Numbered from the stretch's first letter, positions 1 to 6,542 are shown. The stretch is DNA of 12,046 bases from an uncultured Lachnospiraceae bacterium (GCA_910588595.1 CAJUQU010000100.1:1-12046); one strand, 5' to 3'. Notes: generated by a model not told the origin, from the letters alone. Translations and numbers: made by a program.

Positions 1-1
1 T

Positions 2-1186
2 ATGCTTGAGGAAGACTATGAACAGGCAATTGCGTCGTATCAATTCGTTATTGACATTGATCCGAAGAACGTGGAGGCTTATCTGGGGATGGCGGAAACC
101 TATATTGCGGCAGATGAGCAGGAAAAGGCTGTCAAAATACTGGAACGGGGTGTAAAGAGAACGGATTCAGAAGAGCTGCAGGAAGCACTGGACAAGTATA
201 CGATAGAAGCTGCGCAGGAAACAGAAACGAAAACGGAGATGGAAAGTGAAAGCAGCGATGAGGCGCAGACAAAGGAAGAAACAGCTTTGAGTGTACAGAG
301 TGAGGAGCAGATAAGTGAACAAAGCCATGGAGATATGTTTCGGGAATATCTTGCTGGAACATTGATTCCGGCGTATGGTGTGTTTGATCCGTATCAGAGT
401 GGGACAATGCACTCGATGGAAGAGAAATGGTTGGATCCGGCAGGTGTCATGGACGCTATGATCTTTGATTTTGATCAGGATGGTCAGGATGAGATGCTTG
501 TATGCTATACACAACAGGACGGTGGAGAAACATCATATGTTGTCAATATGGCGATGTACGAGATTACAGACGGAAAAGTCGAACTGGCTTCCAGCGTTCC
601 GTTTGTGGCCTATCATGACATGCAGCAGGGTGGTGTGTGGAGTCAGCCTGTTGCGTTATCAGAGGAAGAATGGTGTGAGATGTCACTCAATGCCAGTGTT
701 GTGAACGTGAATGGAATATGTTATATCTTGTGCGAACAGTATATGCTTTACAGCGCCTTTGCAGACGGGCAGACCCAGGATTACTGGGCTTTGACCTATC
801 AGAACGGAACATTTCAGTATGCATTGTCGTTCACGCAGGTTGGCGGCGGAAGTGCGGAATTTAAATATGCAGGATATGATTTTACAGATGGAAACTGCAC
901 AAATTGGCAGATATATTACAACGAATCTTATGAAGATGAGGAAAGCGCAATGTATGATACTTTCGAATCCGCGATAATCGCCTTTTTTGACAAGTATGGT
1001 ATACATATAAAGACAGACATTGATCATTATCGCAAAGATAATAAAGGTACGATTCTTTCATTGGGAGAGAACGATATTATACGCCTGTTTGATTTTGCAA
1101 ATGATATGCAAAATTATGATTACAATGAAGGAATATATGATTTTAGAGCAGCGTTGACGTCATATGGGGAGCCCTTGAACAACTGA
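2..1186 (+). CDS. TPR protein with acidic linker and Ca-loop-like C-terminal domain (5' partial)
   Basis: The reading frame is open at the left edge and the first Met falls inside a TPR helix, so the true start is probably upstream. Residues about 5-65 form roughly two tetratricopeptide helical hairpins (pattern YEQAIASY...P.N..AYLGMAETY, then EKAVKILERG). Residues 70-109 are a low-complexity linker rich in Glu, Thr, Ser and Gln. The C-terminal domain (about 110-394) carries D156-x-D158-x-D160-G-x-x-E164, the spacing of a calcium-binding loop seen in EF-hand-like and FG-GAP-type repeats, and is rich in Tyr, Trp and Phe, which suits an exported or surface fold. No signal peptide or membrane helix is visible because the N terminus is missing. 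The next gene, a zinc-ribbon membrane protein, follows after 141 bases in the same direction, so the two may belong to one envelope module. The exact function is not recognised; TPR usually means protein-protein contact. Confidence 0.8.
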   Translation: MLEEDYEQAIASYQFVIDIDPKNVEAYLGMAETYIAADEQEKAVKILERGVKRTDSEELQEALDKYTIEAAQETETKTEMESESSDEAQTKEETALSVQSEEQISEQSHGDMFREYLAGTLIPAYGVFDPYQSGTMHSMEEKWLDPAGVMDAMIFDFDQDGQDEMLVCYTQQDGGETSYVVNMAMYEITDGKVELASSVPFVAYHDMQQGGVWSQPVALSEEEWCEMSLNASVVNVNGICYILCEQYMLYSAFADGQTQDYWALTYQNGTFQYALSFTQVGGGSAEFKYAGYDFTDGNCTNWQIYYNESYEDEESAMYDTFESAIIAFFDKYGIHIKTDIDHYRKDNKGTILSLGENDIIRLFDFANDMQNYDYNEGIYDFRAALTSYGEPLNN

Positions 1187-1209
1187 TTTGATAAGGGATT
1201 TCTTAGGTC

Positions 1210-1238
1210 TTGTATATCTCAGGCAGGTGTGATATATT
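1210..1238 (+). promoter_or_regulatory. Candidate sigma-A promoter for the zinc-ribbon gene
   Basis: TTGTAT (1210-1215), a 17-base spacer and TATATT (1233-1238), with a TG one base before the -10 (extended -10). Transcription would begin near 1245 and leave a leader of about 83 bases before the ATG at 1328. The -35 matches the consensus at only four positions, so readthrough from the upstream gene is also possible; no terminator was seen between the two genes. Confidence 0.5.
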
Positions 1239-1253
1239 AATATGCGATGACAG

Positions 1254-1301
1254 GGAACCATTGTAACGGTAATGGATCGTCGTGGATCGTCTTGTGGTTC
1301 C
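1254..1301 (+). other. Structured leader: hairpin with an internal direct repeat
   Basis: GGAACCA (1254-1260) can pair with TGGTTCC (1295-1301). Inside lie two copies of TGGATCGTC (1273-1281 and 1283-1291, period 10 bases) and an alternative stem, CCATT (1258-1262) with AATGG (1271-1275). The element sits in the predicted leader of the zinc-ribbon gene, just ahead of its ribosome site at about 1312-1320. It matches no riboswitch class I recognise. It could be an mRNA stability or protein-binding element, or chance. Confidence 0.35.
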
Positions 1302-1327
1302 GAAAAAGAAACAGGGGGAGACAGAAA

Positions 1328-2812
1328 ATGAAATGTCCAAAATGTCAGACAGAAATAAATAGCAATGCGAGGTTTTGTACGAAATGCGGCTGTAATCTCG
1401 CGGTGGAGATGGCAAAGACTGCCAAGGCACCGGAGTCGGTCCAGACAATGGCATGTACAAACTGTGGTGCGGCGTTGAAGCCGGGGGCAAAGTTCTGCGT
1501 AAAGTGCGGACAGGCAGTGGAATCTTCTGGTGGGAGTCAGACCCAGGAAGATAAAACGATGTTTTTGTATAATGAAAATAGCACTAACAGAGAAGATGAC
1601 CAGACCATGATCATCGATCGCGGCAATGTCAATACAGGAAACCAGGTAGTACAGGGTCCAGCCCCTGTCCTGGATGACATCGTACCACCAGACAATAAAG
1701 GCAAAAAGAAGGATAGCGGGAGTGCAGGTAAAGGGCTGATCATAGCTGCAGTAGTCCTGCTGCTGCTGGTTATCGCCTCTGGTGTGGCATGTTTTATGGT
1801 GTGGAATGGTACGCTCCAACTTCCGTCGTTTGCCGGATCAAACAGGGAGGACAAGGAGGAGAACAGTACCGAGGATGAGTCCGAGGAGGAGAGTACTGCG
1901 CAGACAGACGCCGTCGATACGAACACGGCAGAGCTTTTTGCGGAGGCAGATCAACTGCTTGCTGAGGGAAAGAACCAGATCACTGTCGATGCGGAGGTGC
2001 TGAACGGGATGGAGAACATCCGCAGTGCGATGAATCAGTTTGCTGATCAGGCACAGGCTGCAGGAGATGCAGATATTGCGGCGGACAGGATCGCAGATGC
2101 ATTTGCATCTTATGTGACAGCACTCACCAAACGCAAGGATATCATGAGTGCCCAGGAGCTGTCTGGTGCGATCTACAGTCAGATCATGAGTGAGATCAAG
2201 GACGCAGAGACGTTGGCAGAAGAGATGTCAGCAAAAGGATATACAGTGGACACCGCCTCTCTGATCACCATGAAAGATGCGTTTAAAACATCCTATACAG
2301 AACAGGTTATCAAAAAGTTTGATGATTTCACCAACAGGGAGGCATGGTCAAGGACTGAGGCATGGAATCTGATGTCTGGATTTGAGAGTGCATTTGACAG
2401 TTCGGATCTGAACGATCCATTAAGACTCCGCTATGCATATGCCCTTTCATGGTGGATACAGAAACAGATCGAAACCGATCTTGCCAATGGAACGATCACG
2501 GAAAAGGGCGCTGCCATTAAGATCGGGGGCTTGATAGAAGCTATGGATTACAATCCGATGATGATAGCCTATTACATCTCGTGTATGGATCAGGCAGGAG
2601 AGGACTGCACGCAGGTATTACAAGCTTATGAAGACATCGTGCAGCATATCGCGGATACGCAGGGAGTATGGCTGGGAGAGGATATCGAGATAGATCATTT
2701 CTGGTATTTTAATGATTTTGGTACATATTCCGTGGATGACCAGAATGGTGTTACGCCAGAGAACCGTCAATGGATCAGAGACCGCATGAGTTCTGTGGCA
2801 TTTGCACAGTAG
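1328..2812 (+). CDS. Double zinc-ribbon, single-pass membrane protein with large extracytoplasmic domain
   Basis: Start chosen at 1328 (494 residues) because AGGGGGAG lies just upstream and the protein then opens directly with a zinc ribbon; the frame is open back to 1247 but that extension is not protein-like. Zinc ribbon 1 uses C3, C6, C17, C20; zinc ribbon 2 uses C43, C46, C57, C60. A flexible segment follows with two similar motifs, EDKTMFLY (about 74-81) and DDQTMIID (about 90-97). After a lysine-rich stretch comes one membrane helix (about 137-159), then an acidic Glu/Ser/Thr linker (171-200) and a helical, Trp/Tyr-rich C-terminal region (200-494). The positive-inside rule places the zinc ribbons in the cytoplasm and the C-terminal region outside. 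Small zinc ribbons joined to a membrane anchor are common in Bacillota envelope proteins; here the C-terminal domain is not recognised and no enzymatic motif is visible. A terminator follows directly. The function is unknown; a signalling or scaffold role is inference. Confidence 0.88.
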   Translation: MKCPKCQTEINSNARFCTKCGCNLAVEMAKTAKAPESVQTMACTNCGAALKPGAKFCVKCGQAVESSGGSQTQEDKTMFLYNENSTNREDDQTMIIDRGNVNTGNQVVQGPAPVLDDIVPPDNKGKKKDSGSAGKGLIIAAVVLLLLVIASGVACFMVWNGTLQLPSFAGSNREDKEENSTEDESEEESTAQTDAVDTNTAELFAEADQLLAEGKNQITVDAEVLNGMENIRSAMNQFADQAQAAGDADIAADRIADAFASYVTALTKRKDIMSAQELSGAIYSQIMSEIKDAETLAEEMSAKGYTVDTASLITMKDAFKTSYTEQVIKKFDDFTNREAWSRTEAWNLMSGFESAFDSSDLNDPLRLRYAYALSWWIQKQIETDLANGTITEKGAAIKIGGLIEAMDYNPMMIAYYISCMDQAGEDCTQVLQAYEDIVQHIADTQGVWLGEDIEIDHFWYFNDFGTYSVDDQNGVTPENRQWIRDRMSSVAFAQ

Positions 2813-2821
2813 CAGGGAAAC

Positions 2822-2856
2822 AAAAAAAGCCTCCATCGTTTCGATGGGGCTTTTTT
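2822..2856. terminator. Intrinsic terminator, probably bidirectional
   Basis: An A-run, then GCC-T-CCATCG, a short loop, CGATGGGGC and a T-run. The stem has about ten pairs with one bulged T. The run of six T at 2851-2856 ends transcripts of the zinc-ribbon gene, and the A-run at 2822-2828 gives the U-tract for the antiporter gene arriving from the other strand (its stop codon is at 2883-2885). Confidence 0.85.
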
Positions 2857-2882
2857 CGGCTTCTTTCCTGTGCATTGTGCAA

Positions 2883-4064
2883 TTATGCCGGGGAAGCAGC
2901 ATCTTTGGAATATAGTATTTTTAATATGATCGGTGTAGCGATCGAGGACACAATGATCAGAAAGATCACCGATGTGAAGTACACCGGAGTCAGCAGGCCG
3001 GCTGTCAATCCCTTCTGTGCTACGATCAGTGCCACTTCTCCTCTGGTCATCATCCCCACACCGATCTTTAACGAGTCCAGAACGTTAAATCTGCAGACAC
3101 GTGCCATCAGTCCGCAGCCGACGATTTTTGAGATCAGTCCGACGGCGACAAAGGCGATGGAAAAGACCAGAATGCTCATATTAACGCTCTCTACATTCGT
3201 TTTCAGACCGATACTGGCAAAGAAGACCGGACCGAACAGCATGTAGGAATTGATGTCCATTTTCTCCGCAATGTAGCTCGAGTCGCGGATCGAGCAGAGA
3301 ATGATCCCGGCAACATAGGCGCCTGTGATATCGGCGATGCCAAAATGTCGTTCCGCTATGTACGCCATGGCGAGGCAGAACGCCAGACCAAGGATCGGTA
3401 TGCGCCTCGTGTGCGGGTATCTGTTGTCCACGTACTGAAATAACTTATAAAAGACAAAACCGACCACTATGGCAAAGACGAAGAACAAAACGGTGTTGAT
3501 CAGTACCGTCATTGGATTGGAGTCCGGGCTCTTAAAGCCGATCACAAAGGTGAGTACGATGATGCCGATGATATCATCGATGATCGCAGCACTCAATATG
3601 GTGGTGCCGACGTGGCCTTTTAGTTTACCCATCTCTTTTAATGATTCCACAGTGATGCTCACAGAAGTGGCGGTGAGGATCGTACCTACAAAGACCGCCT
3701 TGTAAAAGCCTTCTGAACCCCACGGTGATGCGCCGTAGAATGCCATATAGAGCAGTGCGCCGCATATCAATGGAATAAATACGCCGGAACAGGCGATCAG
3801 GGTGGCGATCGGTCCGGTCTTCATCAAATCCTTTAAGTCTGTCTCAAGTCCCGCAGAGAACATCAGCAGCACCACGCCGACCTCGGCGAGCTGAACCAGA
3901 AAATCTGATTGTTCCACCCAGCCTAAAACGCTCGGACCGATCAACAGCCCTGCGAGGATCTCCCCCACGACCTGCGGCGCCTTACACTTTCTGGCTGCGA
4001 TTCCGCATACTTTAGCAGCGACGATAATGATAGCTAGATTCTTAAACATGAAATACGATTCCAT
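2883..4064 (-). CDS. CPA2-family cation:proton antiporter (Na+/H+ exchanger type)
   Basis: Integral membrane antiporter expected to exchange Na+ or K+ for H+ and help control ion balance and pH. The start at 4064 (393 residues, MESYFMF...) is preferred over the longer frame starting at 4091 because AAAGAGGGGG lies just upstream of it. About a dozen hydrophobic segments are evident. Family marks: QVVGEILAGLLIGPSVLG (31-48), FSAGLETDL (69-77), TATSVSITVESLKEMG (131-146), the paired acidic residues D163-D164 in AAIIDDIIG, FFASIGLKTN (281-290) and TRGEVALIVAQKG (340-352). In characterised CPA2 proteins an adjacent Asp-Asp pair goes with electrogenic Na+/H+ exchange, whereas Kef channels carry Gln-Asp. 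The protein stops soon after the last membrane segment, with no RCK/TrkA-N nucleotide-binding domain of the sort found in KefB/C. Its own promoter lies at 4115-4143 and the shared hairpin at 2822-2856 ends it. Ion specificity cannot be read from sequence alone. Confidence 0.93.
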   Translation of the reverse strand: MESYFMFKNLAIIIVAAKVCGIAARKCKAPQVVGEILAGLLIGPSVLGWVEQSDFLVQLAEVGVVLLMFSAGLETDLKDLMKTGPIATLIACSGVFIPLICGALLYMAFYGASPWGSEGFYKAVFVGTILTATSVSITVESLKEMGKLKGHVGTTILSAAIIDDIIGIIVLTFVIGFKSPDSNPMTVLINTVLFFVFAIVVGFVFYKLFQYVDNRYPHTRRIPILGLAFCLAMAYIAERHFGIADITGAYVAGIILCSIRDSSYIAEKMDINSYMLFGPVFFASIGLKTNVESVNMSILVFSIAFVAVGLISKIVGCGLMARVCRFNVLDSLKIGVGMMTRGEVALIVAQKGLTAGLLTPVYFTSVIFLIIVSSIATPIILKILYSKDAASPA

Positions 4065-4114
4065 TTTAATCCCCCTCTTTCGTGTATTCATCGTATTTTC
4101 TTTTCCGTGTCTAC

Positions 4115-4143
4115 ATTATAGACGTTTGGCGATACAAAATCAA
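4115..4143 (-). promoter_or_regulatory. Sigma-A promoter for the antiporter gene
   Basis: Read on the minus strand: TTGATT (4143-4138), a 17-base spacer and TATAAT (4120-4115), a perfect -10. Transcription would begin near 4108 and leave a leader of about 43 bases. The AT-rich DNA between 4144 and 4233 separates this promoter from the oppositely directed one at 4234-4262. I see no clear operator. Confidence 0.7.
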
Positions 4144-4233
4144 TACGAAATTTTTCGAAATCTAAATCATAGAAATTGTGGAAAATTGACAAAATTTATA
4201 GATTTATACTGTGAAAAATGTTACTTTTGTTGA

Positions 4234-4262
4234 TTGACAAAAATAGGAAACAATACTATATT
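4234..4262 (+). promoter_or_regulatory. Strong sigma-A promoter for the HPr-like gene
   Basis: TTGACA (4234-4239, perfect -35), exactly 17 bases, then TATATT (4257-4262, one mismatch), preceded by A/T-rich DNA that could act as an UP element. Transcription would begin near 4269, about 97 bases before the ATG at 4366. A second TTGACA at 4186-4191 has no -10 at a workable distance (TATACT is only 13 bases away). Confidence 0.75.
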
Positions 4263-4365
4263 AGAGGCAAGAAATGGGTTTCAGATATTCATGGAAAGCT
4301 TCCGATACCAAATTGGGGTGGTGCAGGAAGGCGAGAGTATAATGTAAAAGGAATGGGGAGTTTGT

Positions 4366-4599
4366 ATGATAAGTAGAAACATATTTTTATCGGATGTGGA
4401 TGATGTGATGGAGTTTGTCCACCAGACAGAGAAGTGTTCTTACGATGTTGAGATCTCTATAGGAGACAGCGTGATCAATGCAAAATCGATCATGGGAATG
4501 TTGAGCAAGGGGTTCCGGCGTATGATGCAGATGAATATCCATGCGGAGAAAGCGAAAGCAGATGAGTATTTGGAGAGGATCGGAAGATTTTGTATTTAG
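4366..4599 (+). CDS. HPr-like small protein lacking the phosphocarrier histidine
   Basis: 77 residues, close to the size of HPr (about 85-88). GGGGAG lies five bases before the ATG. The segment AKSIMGMLS (39-47) matches the HPr region around the regulatory serine (Ser46 in B. subtilis HPr), which would be S41 here. The usual N-terminal active-site stretch with the phosphorylated His15 (GIHARPA-like) is absent: residues 9-25 read SDVDDVMEFVHQTEKCS, and the only nearby His is H19, in the wrong context. The protein therefore probably cannot carry phosphate in the PTS, though HPr kinase could in principle act on S41. No PTS gene is nearby; the gene stands alone, between its own promoter and the tyrS T-box promoter. 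A regulatory or Crh-like role is inference. Identification as an HPr-fold protein rests on the Ser-region motif and the size. Confidence 0.82.
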   Translation: MISRNIFLSDVDDVMEFVHQTEKCSYDVEISIGDSVINAKSIMGMLSKGFRRMMQMNIHAEKAKADEYLERIGRFCI

Positions 4600-4678
4600 T
4601 GTGGAATCAAAGATTTCTCGATCCTGATCAGAGTGCCTGCCGGGGCGGGCGGAGGGAAGTTATCCCGAGATTTATTCA

Positions 4679-4707
4679 TTGACAAAAAGGGAAGGAATTG
4701 TTACAAT
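4679..4707 (+). promoter_or_regulatory. Sigma-A promoter of the tyrS T-box leader
   Basis: TTGACA (4679-4684, perfect), a 17-base spacer and TACAAT (4702-4707), with TG at 4699-4700 giving an extended -10. Transcription would begin near 4714. The 80 bases between the HPr-like stop codon and this promoter show a GC-rich patch (about 4637-4655) but no convincing terminator with a T-run. Confidence 0.8.
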
Positions 4708-4713
4708 ACTGAA

Positions 4714-5059
4714 TATCGATAAAAGCTGTGAAAAGAATAAGTAGCTTTCATGGGAACTTACAGAAAGCCGCCGGTTGATGAGAGGCGCAAGGGAATGTGA
4801 AAGTGAATACCTCTTGGAGCTGCGCACCGAAATCTGCGCGAGTATGGATCAGCGCAAAAGTAGGCTGTGACGGAGTCCCCGAACGTTATATCTGGAGGAG
4901 TATCGGAAATATCATTCTTTGTAATTGAATGCGGCAGCATTCAATTTGTTTCCCGTACTTGCTGAGGCATAGGGTGTGAGTCCTGTGTGAAAAAAGGTGG
5001 TAACACGTGGTTTATACCTCGTCCTTTGAACGTATTAACATTCAAGGGGCGATTTTTTT
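4714..5059 (+). ncRNA. Tyrosine T-box leader (tRNA-sensing attenuator)
   Basis: Regulates tyrS by reading uncharged tRNA-Tyr. Stem I carries the AG-bulge/distal-loop type sequence around 4761-4787 and a specifier-loop segment GTGAATACC whose codon TAC (4808-4810) means Tyr. The T-box core is AAAGGTGGTAACACG (4993-5007). TGGT at 4998-5001 can pair with an acceptor end ACCA, so it fits a tRNA with discriminator A, as expected for bacterial tRNA-Tyr. The antiterminator pairs AAAGG (4993-4997) with CCTTT (5023-5027) and ACG (5005-5007) with CGT (5020-5022). The competing terminator pairs 5020-5030 with 5041-5051 (11 pairs, some G-U) and ends in seven T at 5053-5059. Both structures use CGTCCTTT, which makes them mutually exclusive. 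The start is inferred from the promoter. The core deviates from the usual TGGNACCGCG (here TGGTAACACG). Confidence 0.93.
5020..5059 (+). terminator. T-box leader terminator upstream of tyrS
   Basis: Stem 5020-5030 with 5041-5051, a 10-base loop and a run of seven T at 5053-5059. It forms when tRNA-Tyr is charged; the antiterminator disrupts it by capturing 5020-5027. Confidence 0.9.
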
Positions 5060-5102
5060 GTCCCTTGTACGAAGGCTCAGTACGATGAAAGAACTGGGCA
5101 TG

Positions 5103-5144
5103 CCCGGTTGGGAATACCCGGTTGGGAATACCCGGTTGGGTATA
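5103..5144 (+). repeat. Three tandem copies of a 14-bp unit
   Basis: CCCGGTTGGGAATA at 5103-5116 and 5117-5130 (identical), then CCCGGTTGGGTATA at 5131-5144 (one change). The array lies after the T-box terminator and 36 bases before the tyrS ATG, so it is in the translated mRNA's leader. Each unit alternates CCC and GGG and can make small stems (GGG-AATA-CCC). It directly follows a perfect palindrome GGGCATGCCC (5096-5105) that overlaps the first CCC. Confidence 0.9.
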
Positions 5145-5180
5145 GACAACTAGGCAGGTATGAAAGGAGCAGGAAAGAAA

Positions 5181-6401
5181 ATGAAATTGTATGATGAACT
5201 GGTGGCAAGAGGATTGATTGCGCAAGTGACAGATGAGAACGAGATCAAGGAATTGATCAACAACGGAAAGGCGGTTTTTTATATCGGCTTTGACCCGACG
5301 GCAGACAGCCTGCACGTAGGGCACTTCATGGCACTCTGCCTGATGAAGCGGCTCCAGATGGCAGGGAACAGACCCATCGCCCTGCTCGGCGGCGGCACGG
5401 CAATGGTCGGAGATCCGTCAGGAAAGACAGACATGCGCAGGATGATGACGACAGAGACGATCCAGCACAATGTGGACTGCTTTAAGAAACAGATGAGCAG
5501 GTTCATTGAATTTGGCGAGGGCAAGGCGATGATGGTCAACAATTCCGACTGGCTGCTTGACCTGAATTATATGGATGTGCTGCGCGAGATCGGACCGCAC
5601 TTTTCTGTGAACCGCATGCTCGCCGCAGAGTGCTACAAACAGCGCATGGAGAAGGGGCTGACATTCCTCGAGTTCAACTACATGATCATGCAGAGCTTTG
5701 ACTTCTACACATTGTTCCAGAAATACGGATGCAATATGCAGTTTGGCGGGGACGATCAGTGGAGCAATATGCTCGGCGGCACGGAGCTGATCCGCCGCAA
5801 GCTCGGCAAGGACGCTTACGCCATGACGATCAACCTCCTGCTCAACTCCGAGGGCAAGAAGATGGGCAAGACCGAGTCCGGCGCGGTGTGGCTCGACGCT
5901 GAGAAGACGACTCCGTATGAGTTCTTCCAGTACTGGCGGAATGTGTCGGATGCAGATGTGATCAAATGCCTGAAAATGCTCACATTCCTTCCGCTCGAGG
6001 AGATCGAGGTGATGGAGGAATGGGAGGGAAGCGAGCTCAACAAGGCAAAGGAGATCCTCGCGTTTGAACTTACACAGCTGGTGCACGGCACAGAGGAGGC
6101 ACAGAAGGCGAAGGAGGCTGCCGCAGCGCTGTTTGCAGGTGGTGCGAACTCGGACAACATGCCAAAGACCGTGCTTGCTGACGAGAATTTTACAGACGGG
6201 AATATCGATATCCTGACACTCCTTGTGACAGCGGGCATGACCGCTTCAAAATCGGAGGCTAGACGTGCTGTGGAGCAGGGCGGTGTGTCTGTCAACGGAG
6301 AGAAGATCACAGATGCAAAGACGGCGTACACAAAGGATACGTTTACAGAGGAATTCGTGCTGAAAAAGGGAAAGAAGAACTTTCAGAGAATATGTTTATG
6401 A
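5181..6401 (+). CDS. tyrS: Tyrosyl-tRNA synthetase
   Basis: Charges tRNA-Tyr with tyrosine in the cytoplasm using ATP. 406 residues, normal for bacterial TyrS. The start at 5181 (MKLYDELVARGLIAQVTDE) matches the family N terminus and has AAAGGAG 11 bases upstream; an in-frame ATG at 5160 would add seven unconserved residues that overlap that site. Class I marks: YIGFDPTADSLHVGH with the HIGH-type motif HVGH at 45-48, the tyrosine-binding region QFGGDDQWSN (187-196), and the KMSKS-type loop KMGKT (227-231), which resembles the KFGKT of TyrS rather than the KMSKS of TyrZ. An S4 RNA-binding domain closes the protein (about 345-406, SKSEARRAVEQGGVSVNG). The upstream T-box has a Tyr specifier, which independently supports the assignment. 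It is a monocistronic unit ended by the palindromic terminator at 6517-6542. Confidence 0.98.
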   Translation: MKLYDELVARGLIAQVTDENEIKELINNGKAVFYIGFDPTADSLHVGHFMALCLMKRLQMAGNRPIALLGGGTAMVGDPSGKTDMRRMMTTETIQHNVDCFKKQMSRFIEFGEGKAMMVNNSDWLLDLNYMDVLREIGPHFSVNRMLAAECYKQRMEKGLTFLEFNYMIMQSFDFYTLFQKYGCNMQFGGDDQWSNMLGGTELIRRKLGKDAYAMTINLLLNSEGKKMGKTESGAVWLDAEKTTPYEFFQYWRNVSDADVIKCLKMLTFLPLEEIEVMEEWEGSELNKAKEILAFELTQLVHGTEEAQKAKEAAAALFAGGANSDNMPKTVLADENFTDGNIDILTLLVTAGMTASKSEARRAVEQGGVSVNGEKITDAKTAYTKDTFTEEFVLKKGKKNFQRICL

Positions 6402-6444
6402 TCGTGATCGAGTAGGGGAATGACCTTCTCCACTACCCGCGCGC

Positions 6445-6503
6445 CGGCCACCCGTCAGCGAACCGATTTATCGGTTTGATGACATTCTTCCTCTGGGTGC
6501 CCG
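6445..6503 (+). repeat. Long imperfect hairpin downstream of tyrS
   Basis: Nested pairings: CACCC (6449-6453) with GGGTG (6495-6499), extended by three pairs outside one mismatch; GTCA (6454-6457) with TGAC (6480-6483); and AACCGA (6461-6466) with TCGGTT (6471-6476) over a TTTA loop. The descending arm has an 11-base internal loop. There is no T-run, so it is not an ordinary terminator. It lies in the 115 bases between the tyrS stop and the palindromic terminator; it may be a 3'-UTR stability element or the relic of an intergenic repeat. Confidence 0.45.
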
Positions 6504-6516
6504 TGTGCATAAAAAT

Positions 6517-6542
6517 GAGCAGGCGTACGCCTGCTCGCTTTT
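6517..6542. terminator. Perfect-palindrome terminator shared by tyrS and the PRPP synthetase gene
   Basis: GAGCAGGCGT at 6517-6526 is followed at once by its exact reverse complement (to 6536). TTTT follows at 6539-6542 on the plus strand, and AAAAA at 6511-6515 gives the U-run for the minus strand. The PRPP synthetase stop codon (6541-6543) abuts the structure. Confidence 0.85.

Noticed and set aside
1160..1819. 219-codon minus-strand open frame over the zinc-ribbon gene
   Set aside because: Antisense to a clearly coding gene with zinc-ribbon and membrane motifs; its translation is Cys/His/Arg-rich, with no family resemblance and no good ribosome site.
2770..3246. 158-codon plus-strand open frame across the shared terminator and the antiporter
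   Set aside because: Runs through an intrinsic terminator and lies antisense to the antiporter; the product has no domain character.
4186..4210. TTGACA...TATACT as a second promoter ahead of the HPr-like gene
   Set aside because: The spacer is only 13 bases, too short for sigma-A; the pair at 4234-4262 is near perfect.
4600..4678. Possible terminator after the HPr-like gene in the GC-rich patch near 4637-4655
   Set aside because: Stem pairing is poor and there is no T-run; left unannotated.
4941..5324. 127-codon minus-strand open frame in the T-box and tyrS start
   Set aside because: Overlaps the T-box structure and the tyrS N terminus on the other strand; no supporting motif.
5418..6086. 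222-codon minus-strand open frame within tyrS
   Set aside because: Shadow of a high-confidence gene; the His/Leu-rich product comes from antisense reading of tyrS codons.
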